Below are positions 9,035 through 14,399 of a DNA stretch of 14,399 nt, in pieces; positions within the stretch are counted from its first letter, which is position 1, and the number at the start of each line of letters is the position of its first letter. Source of the DNA: Saccoglossus kowalevskii (taxonomy: Eukaryota > Hemichordata > Enteropneusta > Harrimaniidae). The stretch covers positions 1-14,399 of the forward strand of contig NW_003137327.1 in assembly GCF_000003605.2 (NCBI RefSeq). Direction: 5' to 3'. The position numbers and the translations under genes were made by a program. The notes below the pieces were generated by a model. That model was not told the DNA's origin. It searched no databases and saw only the letters and a program-made list of their open reading frames with translations.

Positions 9035-9078
9035 ATTTTCACTGATTTGATTTTCACTGATTTGATTTTCACTGATTA
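9035..9078. repeat. 15-bp tandem repeat, about 2.9 copies
   Basis: ATTTTCACTGATTTG is repeated at 9035, 9050 and 9065, the last copy being cut at 9078. The ATTTTCACTG word also occurs, in both orientations, in the neighbouring MITE, so the array may derive from a related element. Confidence 0.85.
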
Positions 9079-9189
9079 CTGTAAGTAAGTGTAGAAATCT
9101 TTAATTCTGTGATTTTGAAACCCAGCTAATTCGATGAGATATCGAAATAATGAATTTAAAAACCATTAAAAACTAAAGCTTTTACAGTA
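9077..9189. mobile_element. Possible small MITE with short terminal inverted repeats
   Basis: TACTGTAAG at 9077 is mirrored by CTTTTACAGTA ending at 9189. Inside, CTTTAATTC is loosely mirrored by GAATTTAAA. The terminal CTGTAA resembles the ends of the element at 9349-9563, so they may be relatives. The inverted match is short and this call is weak. Confidence 0.35.
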
Positions 9190-9348
9190 TTGTAAAGTAA
9201 TTTATTGCAGTACTCTTTATTGCAGCCTTTTCCAGTGAAACAATTAAGATTCCATTTGCATTGTAGAAAACAAAGTGTGTTTAAAATGCTGGAGTTGTTC
9301 TCTTTGATATGGGACCCGTAACGACAAATACAATGTGTGTAAAATACA

Positions 9349-9563
9349 TACTGTAAAATACTTTATTTTCTCTTGTAATTAATTTTCACTATTTTCGTTG
9401 AAGTAATGATTCAGTGAAAATAAAATCCAGTGAATATACTTTTTTTTCTATATTTTACATTTACCTCGTCAAAAATCAGTAAAAAAAATAAATTCCATAC
9501 AAAACATCCAAAAAACTTTTTCAGCGAAAATTAATTCCAGCTAAAATAAAGTATTTCACAGTA
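9349..9563. mobile_element. MITE with ~40-bp terminal inverted repeats and TA flanks
   Basis: The left end (9349-9390) and the complement of the right end (9523-9563) match over about 40 bp: CTGTRAAATACTTTATTTT, then a short variable part, then AATTAATTTTCRCT. A TA dinucleotide at each edge fits a Tc1/mariner-type target duplication. The interior encodes nothing. It lies in the presumed 3' untranslated region of the zinc-finger gene. The pattern is seen directly; the superfamily is inferred from the TA flanks. Confidence 0.8.
9362..9367 (-). terminator. Candidate polyadenylation signal for the zinc-finger gene, inside the MITE
   Basis: TTTATT here reads AATAAA on the minus strand. Scanning from the zinc-finger stop, no other AATAAA or ATTAAA on that strand comes first; the distance is about 300 bases. 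It is part of the MITE's left terminal repeat. Further signals exist beyond it (9216-9221 and 9201-9206). Confidence 0.4.
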
Positions 9564-9670
9564 GTTAGTTTACACGTTCGAACAAGCTCTGCACAACAAC
9601 TGTATCGCTTTAAGTCACCTGATCATAACTGAATCAAAAAGACATGGTTAATTTGAATATCTGGGAACTC

Positions 9671-11623
9671 TTAAGACAGTACAGAACATTCTTCTTCACT
9701 ATGTGGAATCAATAACTTATCAACTGTATCAGTGCTAATTTTGCTATCACTGCTGTTTTTGTGTTTTGGAATCACCACGTATCCATCCTCCATACTAACC
9801 ATCTCAAGGCTATGTCGCTTCAAATGCTTAATGAAATTATGTTTGTAGTTAGATCCAAATTTACACTGCGGACAGTTGAACATTGTTTCACCGGTGTGCT
9901 TAGCAAAGTGTATCTTCAACTCTTGTTCAGTGTGACAAGAGTAGTTGCAGCTTGTACACTTCTGCAACTGATCTGACAATTTATGTACACGAACAGCATG
10001 GCGAGTAAGTAATTTCTTACTGGATGTGCGATAAGCGCACTGATCACACTTCAATGGCTTCTCCTCCATATGGGACGACAGGTGTTCTTTAAACGTGTCT
10101 TTCCTTGACGTGGAATAACCGCATGTATGACAAAGTAGGTAGTCTTTTTTCAGCAGATGGATGTCTGATTTTTGGTGAGTCTCGAGCTGACGCTTTGTTA
10201 TAAATTTCTTGTTGCATTGATTACACATATGTGGCGAGGCATGCCTCTTGGTGTGAGTCTCCAAGTTGTGCTTGTACACTGTTTTATACTTGCATGACGA
10301 CACGCTGCAATAATATGGTCCCCCTGTGGATTTTTCCTTACTGATCATGTCGCAGTGGAACTTACTCACGTGTCTAGCTTTCGCTCGTCCATTAAGGAAC
10401 TTTCGATCGCAAAAATGACACTGCACAGCTGTAAGCATTCGCAGTTCCTGCGTCATTTTCACTGCTCTCGCTTTGGCTTCTTTAATGATATTATAATTAA
10501 TGGCTTCTTCTGGAGTCATGTGAGTCGTATCTGCAGGTTGACTTGTATTATGAAGAGACATCAAATCAACGATATCTCGTGATGTTTGATGAATCGGCTG
10601 ATTGACAGATTGACGTTGAATTGCCACCTTACCCTGCATTTTAGATGCAGCAACGTCCTCATTCCTATTTGCATTACATGAAATGTCTTTGGTTCTATTT
10701 TTTGCAAGTTGTTGTTTGACAGTGTGAGGTGATGTTATTGGACTGCACCCGGTTACTACAGTAGCATAACTGACATTAGGTGGTTGAATGATAACAGACC
10801 CTGCTGGGAATGTCATGGCTATAGTTTTAGTGGATGCTGATGGTGTCTGACTAGCAACTGGACTTTGAAGCGTTGGTAAAGGCATTAGAAGAGTCACATT
10901 GTTTTCACCAAGCGCAGATGAAGATGTTTGTTGTTTTTGATTAGAAGCAGATACAGTCATGGTTCCGGGCTGATCAACAGGCTGTCCACTGGATACAGTT
11001 ACTACAGTCTGTGGCTGATATGTTTCATTACATCTAATGTCCTCAGTTTGACTTCCCAGTCCACTGTTAACAGTTTCACCAACTTCACTCTTTTCTTCCT
11101 GGCTTGCCCGTGGACAATGTGTTCCGGTAACAATCTTCTCTATTCGTTGACGAGAAAACTTGTTATGCTTTGGCTTCTTTTTCCACATACAAGATGGTTG
11201 TTTGCGAATTCTATTGAAATCATCGCCTGAAGTTTCCGAAACAGAAGTGAGTATCTCTCTGTCAATATCCTGAAGAGGAATGTCAGTCTCAGGATCCTCT
11301 TTATTGTTCACCTGATCTATGACATTTTCTATGCTCTGTTCATTATCACTTGAGAAATTAATGTTATCTTCATCAGAATGAGAAACGTCAATGGTCTCAC
11401 TGGAATGACACTGAGTAACATGATTAGACAGATCACTCTGCAGAAAGTATGACATTGAGCAACTAGTACATTTATGCATGATGTGAAGTTTCATATGACT
11501 TCGAGTTTTTTCTTTAATTTGATTTTGAAAATTGCAAAGTTCACACTTGAAGAACGTGACAACAGTCATGTACTTCTCAATTTGGGCATTAATGCTGCCA
11601 TGTTCTTTCTCTTCGCAATCCAT
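9671..11623 (-). CDS. C2H2 zinc-finger protein with nine fingers (2 + 7)
   Basis: This 650-residue intronless gene has two N-terminal C2H2 fingers (C27-H47, C52-H73). A long low-complexity S/T/Q/P-rich middle follows (about 80-395; acidic at first, then rich in T, V, Q and P near 200-300, like some activation domains). Seven fingers then follow at 402-423, 439-461, 467-489, 498-518, 526-547, 556-576 and 584-604. All cysteine and histidine ligands are present. Fingers 6/7 and 8/9 are joined by linkers close to the TGEKP type (EEKP, TGET), which favours DNA binding. A nuclear transcription regulator is the likely role; target and ortholog are not recognised. The start has A at -3 and G at +4, with an in-frame TAA 12 bases upstream. 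That TAA is itself part of a tiny ATG-TAA element. Confidence 0.93.
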   Translation of the reverse strand: MDCEEKEHGSINAQIEKYMTVVTFFKCELCNFQNQIKEKTRSHMKLHIMHKCTSCSMSYFLQSDLSNHVTQCHSSETIDVSHSDEDNINFSSDNEQSIENVIDQVNNKEDPETDIPLQDIDREILTSVSETSGDDFNRIRKQPSCMWKKKPKHNKFSRQRIEKIVTGTHCPRASQEEKSEVGETVNSGLGSQTEDIRCNETYQPQTVVTVSSGQPVDQPGTMTVSASNQKQQTSSSALGENNVTLLMPLPTLQSPVASQTPSASTKTIAMTFPAGSVIIQPPNVSYATVVTGCSPITSPHTVKQQLAKNRTKDISCNANRNEDVAASKMQGKVAIQRQSVNQPIHQTSRDIVDLMSLHNTSQPADTTHMTPEEAINYNIIKEAKARAVKMTQELRMLTAVQCHFCDRKFLNGRAKARHVSKFHCDMISKEKSTGGPYYCSVSSCKYKTVYKHNLETHTKRHASPHMCNQCNKKFITKRQLETHQKSDIHLLKKDYLLCHTCGYSTSRKDTFKEHLSSHMEEKPLKCDQCAYRTSSKKLLTRHAVRVHKLSDQLQKCTSCNYSCHTEQELKIHFAKHTGETMFNCPQCKFGSNYKHNFIKHLKRHSLEMVSMEDGYVVIPKHKNSSDSKISTDTVDKLLIPHSEEECSVLS

Positions 11624-11632
11624 TTTCCACTT

Positions 11633-11638
11633 TTACAT
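11633..11638 (-). promoter_or_regulatory. Start-stop upstream ORF (ATGTAA) before the zinc-finger start
   Basis: On the minus strand ATGTAA lies at -15 to -10 relative to the main ATG, with A at its own -3. Such minimal upstream ORFs are known to stall or divert scanning ribosomes. It matters only if this stretch is in the mature 5' untranslated region: a splice acceptor between it and the ATG (AG just after the TAA) could remove it. Confidence 0.35.
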
Positions 11639-12540
11639 TCTATCAGAGCAAGATAAAAGAAAAATGTCAGATGATGGAGAACCTAACTGAGAACTAGTAT
11701 ATAAAATGTAAATGAAGCTAATTAACATGCATGAAACTAAAATAAATGTTATTAATCTGGACACATAATATTTAACAACAGCAGTGAACAACACTATTCC
11801 TTCACTATCTTATACTAAGTGACTGGTTCTTGCCATTCAGTCATGGGCCTCTTATACCAATAATAACTGGCCTTTTGTTATGACTAAAATTATTACAGTC
11901 AATATAGTGACTATATATTAATGTTACATTTTTTTTGTCTATCCACTTGGCAAATTTTTTTTTATTTTGGTGACAAATTAAAATAAGATAACTTTAATAT
12001 AAACTGTAAGCAATATGTTTTCCTGATGTTTAATTTACTTTCACGTGTTTTCCAATGACAGCCTTGCTTTTGAAATAATTCATGTCTTATAATGTTATGT
12101 CTTTTATAGTCATTTCATATGTTGAAGTTAAATGTGAAATAACTCAACTTTGTCGATTGACAATAGATGATTTTCTGTTCAACTGCGAAATCTCATGAGT
12201 TGCGTGAAAGATGTGCGCGGAACGTTTGATTGTGTTTGATTTCACCCATAACGCGGGATCTCGCAGTAAAGGGAAATGGTTTATTGGATTGGCAGAAGCC
12301 TGGATAATAATACTGTTATGAAGACTAAATTATTAAATACAATAAAGCAGTAATATATTAATAAAAATAAGATAAGTGTACTGAATTACCGTAGTTCCTT
12401 TGATACTATGATATTACAACTCACAAATAAAATATTCAGAAACTGTGAGGTTTATAGGGTTCATTCTAAAACAGTAGGGTTTATTTTATAACCGTACTGA
12501 GTAAAAACCACATTAGTAATATGGTATTATAAGATTGGTC
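11639..12540. other. Upstream region of the zinc-finger gene
   Basis: No coding region. Mostly AT-rich, but 12205-12270 stands out with several CpG and GC words (GTGCGCGGAACG, ACGCGGGATCTCGCAG). That makes it a weak candidate for the zinc-finger gene's promoter or an untranslated first exon, about 600 bases upstream of its start. No TATA box is assignable. Confidence 0.35.
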
Positions 12541-12691
12541 AAGTCAATAATGAGATTTCCGTGACCTCGATTTCTTTTTTGTGTACGCATAGTTATTCAC
12601 AAAAATGACTGCAACATTCGATTTATATTGTGTTAATTTATTTGGTATAATATGGCCGGACAATATTCAGTTTTAAAGACCCGAAGAGGCA

Positions 12692-12724
12692 ATTATTGAC
12701 CGAGGTGAAGCCAAGGTCAATAAT
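12692..12724. repeat. Perfect 10-bp inverted repeat with 13-base loop
   Basis: ATTATTGACC at 12692-12701 is mirrored exactly by GGTCAATAAT at 12715-12724. GGC and GCC lie just outside, allowing a longer imperfect stem. The spacer CGAGGTGAAGCCAA has its own near-symmetry. It may be the core or end of a foldback transposon, or an RNA hairpin; no gene reads through it. Confidence 0.75.
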
Positions 12725-13292
12725 ATCGCCGAGGTTTTATTTAGCGAATGAATTAATACAATTTGTTTAATGTCAATTTTGTATCGCGCTGTAAAAGTTA
12801 TTTAAATATCATTTCGATGCTTGGACTGACTGACTTGGACTGAATGTTTTCCCTTCCTTGACGAAATGAAATGGTCGTTTTCTTGTATTGTGCAGTAAAT
12901 CTGTTGTCAAATAATATTCCAAAGTGTAGGCTGAAGTCAAAACTTCTACGCCTGGTGATATTTAGGGTAACTTACCAGAATCACATCCAATGTACCTGTC
13001 TCCCAGTTACAACACAGCGCAGTAGAAGAAGAAAAACAAACTACGAATTCATTGTGACCGCCTAGCAAACTATAAAATTTATGTTCTCAAAAGACGACTA
13101 CATAAATATCATGTTAAGATGAAGACGCATTAATACTTTTGTTTTATTTAGTTGAGTACTGCATTTGATTTCAAAACCTAATGCTGATGTGGCATTTAAT
13201 ACTGTTTTAAGTGAAAATTCAGCCAGAAAAACGACGACACATTTGTCGTATTTTAATCAGCAAGTTAGAGGGTCTAAGGTCACCGATGTAAA
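12725..13292. other. Upstream region of VPS33A
   Basis: Holds the presumed VPS33A promoter and 5' untranslated region. CTTGGACTGA is duplicated at 12820-12829 and 12834-12843. A short perfect hairpin ACGACA/TGTCGT lies at about 13234-13249. No TATA box or CLEAR-type site was recognised next to the gene. A 64-codon open frame at 12871-13065 has no family features and is not annotated. Confidence 0.4.
13286..13291 (+). promoter_or_regulatory. Start-stop upstream ORF (ATGTAA) one base before the VPS33A start
   Basis: ATGTAA ends one base before the VPS33A ATG at 13293. Its own context is weak (C at -3, T at +4), so most ribosomes would be expected to pass it. Almost any transcript of the gene would include it. 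Confidence 0.4.
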
Positions 13293-13394
13293 ATGGCGAC
13301 TCACCTTAGCAGTGGCCGAGTAAATATCGCCGTTTTGAGGGAAGCTGCAAGAAGAGAATTACTTGATTGTCTGGATAAATGTGTCGGTGCTAAG
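13293..13394 (+). CDS. VPS33A: VPS33A, coding exon 1 (34 codons)
   Basis: VPS33A is the Sec1/Munc18-family subunit of the HOPS and CORVET tethering complexes, which drive SNARE-mediated fusion with late endosomes and lysosomes. The exon encodes [20 protein letters not shown] through VGAK. It matches the known VPS33A amino end closely (AHLS-GRVN--VLREA-RREL---LDKC-G-K), and this end separates it from VPS33B. The ATG has A at -3 and G at +4, and an in-frame TAA is at 13275-13277. The exon ends in phase 0 at the donor GTATGT (13395). It is read away from the zinc-finger gene, about 1.7 kb head-to-head. Only a small part of the roughly 600-residue protein is in the window. Confidence 0.93.
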
Positions 13395-13485
13395 GTATGT
13401 TAGCATGTAATATAATGCATTAGTAGAAAACTTAAATATTGTAATTGCCAATGTAATACATCTCACTTCCATGCTCAACTTCAAG

Positions 13486-13516
13486 CCCCTCCCCCTAATG
13501 AATGGGGGGGGGGGGG
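13486..13516. repeat. C-run and 13-base G homopolymer
   Basis: CCCCTCCCCC at 13486-13495 and a run of thirteen G at 13504-13516 are separated by only eight bases. They could pair as a hairpin or form G-quadruplex-type structures, and are likely to vary in length between individuals or to suffer sequencing error. Confidence 0.85.
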
Positions 13517-13747
13517 TGATATACTAGTGTATGTATAGCGATATTTTGAATAATATCACACAAAAAGGACGACCTGTATGTTGCAAATGTTTTGCTAGCT
13601 GACGTTTTAAAAATTTAATTCACTACTGCCACTCACCTCAATGTCTAGCCGACGTGATTTGGGGCAAAAATAATTGTTTATCAAAAGCGTGTGTGTGAAA
13701 TCACAGTACTTTCTGAACTTTCCCCTAAATCACCATCCCTATACGGT

Positions 13748-13951
13748 GACCAAATAGATCTCCGAAAGTATTCCTTTTGCACCCCACCCTTAATCCTAAC
13801 TCTAACCCTCACTCAATTCAATTGTAAATGCCCCCACTGTCCTTAGAACGGGCATATGCATGTACAATTAAATTGAGGGTAGGGTTAGGGGTGGTGTTAG
13901 AGGTGGGGTTATGCGTAACTTATTCCAGAACTTCTGAGATGAAAGTAGGTC
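13748..13951. mobile_element. Foldback (hairpin) element in VPS33A intron 1
   Basis: The left arm (13748-13833: GACC, ATCTCCGAA, CACCCCACCCT, CCTAACTCTAACCCTC, CAATTCAATTGTAAATGCCC) is mirrored, with mismatches, by the complement of the right arm (13850-13951). The central spacer is about 16 bases. It encodes nothing and has the shape of a foldback MITE. The TTAGGG-like words are part of the arms and are not telomeric arrays. Target duplications were not resolved. Confidence 0.75.
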
Positions 13952-14245
13952 TTGCGCAGGAGCCAATAGTTCAATACAGGACATTATTTGACAGCAATAA
14001 GAACATCCAAACTTCTAAATCATTGTTCCTTCAGAGGTAACTTAATTGGTTACCAGTTTGCCAAAACAATTAACTATAATTTATTTGAAGATTTGTCAAG
14101 AATAAAGCAATGTATGGATATTGATGAAAAGATATTTTCTGATTGCGAGATAATCTCAATTTCAGGGAAAAGTGCTTTGCTGAATGGTACATAGTACACT
14201 TGTATTCTTCTTTAAAACATCTGTTGTATTATTTTTTTCTGTCAG

Positions 14246-14311
14246 GCCTTGGTATGGGATGAACAATTGACAGGACCATTGGGTTTGATAGCAGAGTATT
14301 CACTTCTAAAG
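14246..14311 (+). CDS. VPS33A: VPS33A, coding exon 2 (22 codons)
   Basis: After the acceptor at 14244-14245 the exon reads [22 protein letters not shown], matching the known VPS33A continuation (A-VWDE-LTGP-GLIA-YSLLK) that opens the Sec1/Munc18 fold. It ends in phase 0 at GTAACT (14312). If the donor is not used, the frame reaches a stop a few codons later, so splicing here is required. The joined exons give 56 residues with no frame break. The remaining exons, including those forming the SNARE- and VPS16-binding surfaces, lie to the right of the window. Confidence 0.9.
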
Positions 14312-14399
14312 GTAACTGAATGGTGAATTATTGATACAAATAAATAATACATGTAGTGGTATTTCCATGACCTATCTCGTCACATATATCCCATCCCCC
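14312..14399 (+). other. VPS33A: Start of VPS33A intron 2, truncated by the window edge
   Basis: Begins with the donor GTAACT after exon 2 and runs to the last base. No further coding exon is visible. Confidence 0.75.

Larger units (their letters stand above)
13395..14245 (+). other. VPS33A: VPS33A intron 1 (851 bp)
   Basis: GTATGT donor at 13395 and a T-rich tract ending CTGTCAG at 14245 bound a phase 0 intron. It contains a C-run/G-run pair (13486-13516) and a foldback element (13748-13951). Open frames of about 70 codons at 13828-14194 carry no recognisable domain and are taken as chance. Confidence 0.85.

Noticed and set aside
12871-13065. 64-codon open frame upstream of VPS33A
   Set aside because: No family features and no sign that it splices to VPS33A; most likely chance.
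13780-13915. TTAGGG/CCCTAA-like words suggesting an interstitial telomere
   Set aside because: The words are irregular and belong to the two arms of an inverted repeat, not to a head-to-tail telomeric array.
13828-14194. Open frames of 68-70 codons inside VPS33A intron 1
   Set aside because: They lie in the foldback element or plain intron, and the exon 1-exon 2 frame is complete without them.

Overview
The window looks like AT-rich nuclear DNA from an animal, most likely a marine invertebrate such as a mollusc, hemichordate or cephalochordate. The phylum cannot be fixed from the sequence alone. The evidence is a spliced VPS33A gene start with GT/AG introns, an intronless RING/B-box/coiled-coil/NHL (TRIM-NHL) gene of a kind that is expanded in such animals, an intronless nine-finger C2H2 gene, a LINE reverse-transcriptase tail, and several MITE-like elements and satellite arrays. 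There is no bacterial or viral gene organisation.

Layout, left to right. Positions 1-2270 are satellite-like. A 42-bp tandem array runs off the left edge and decays rightward, a degenerate array of about 21 bp follows at 783-1090, and eight copies of a 57-bp unit lie at 1814-2269. A short TTAA-flanked element that looks piggyBac-like is at 2312-2538. The C-terminal tail of a LINE reverse transcriptase (about 2992-3894) is split by a roughly 500-bp MITE (3128-3626). AT-rich, gene-free DNA follows to 5061.

The TRIM-NHL gene (minus strand, 5062-6981) and the zinc-finger gene (minus strand, 9671-11623) are separate tandem genes. The 2.7 kb between them holds a candidate foldback element (7140-7315), a long featureless stretch, and a transposon mosaic at 9035-9563. 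That mosaic supplies the only AATAAA within about 300 bp downstream of the zinc-finger stop. VPS33A starts at 13293 on the plus strand, head-to-head with the zinc-finger gene across about 1.7 kb. Only its first two coding exons (13293-13394 and 14246-14311) are inside the window, and intron 1 carries a foldback element.

Nothing suggests that the three genes act together. They are a candidate ubiquitin ligase, a candidate DNA-binding protein and a membrane-fusion factor. I did not find a new biological system. The most interesting signals are the nested transposon insertion, the link between the two satellites, the possible transposon-donated polyadenylation signal, and ATG-TAA start-stop elements just before two of the three start codons.
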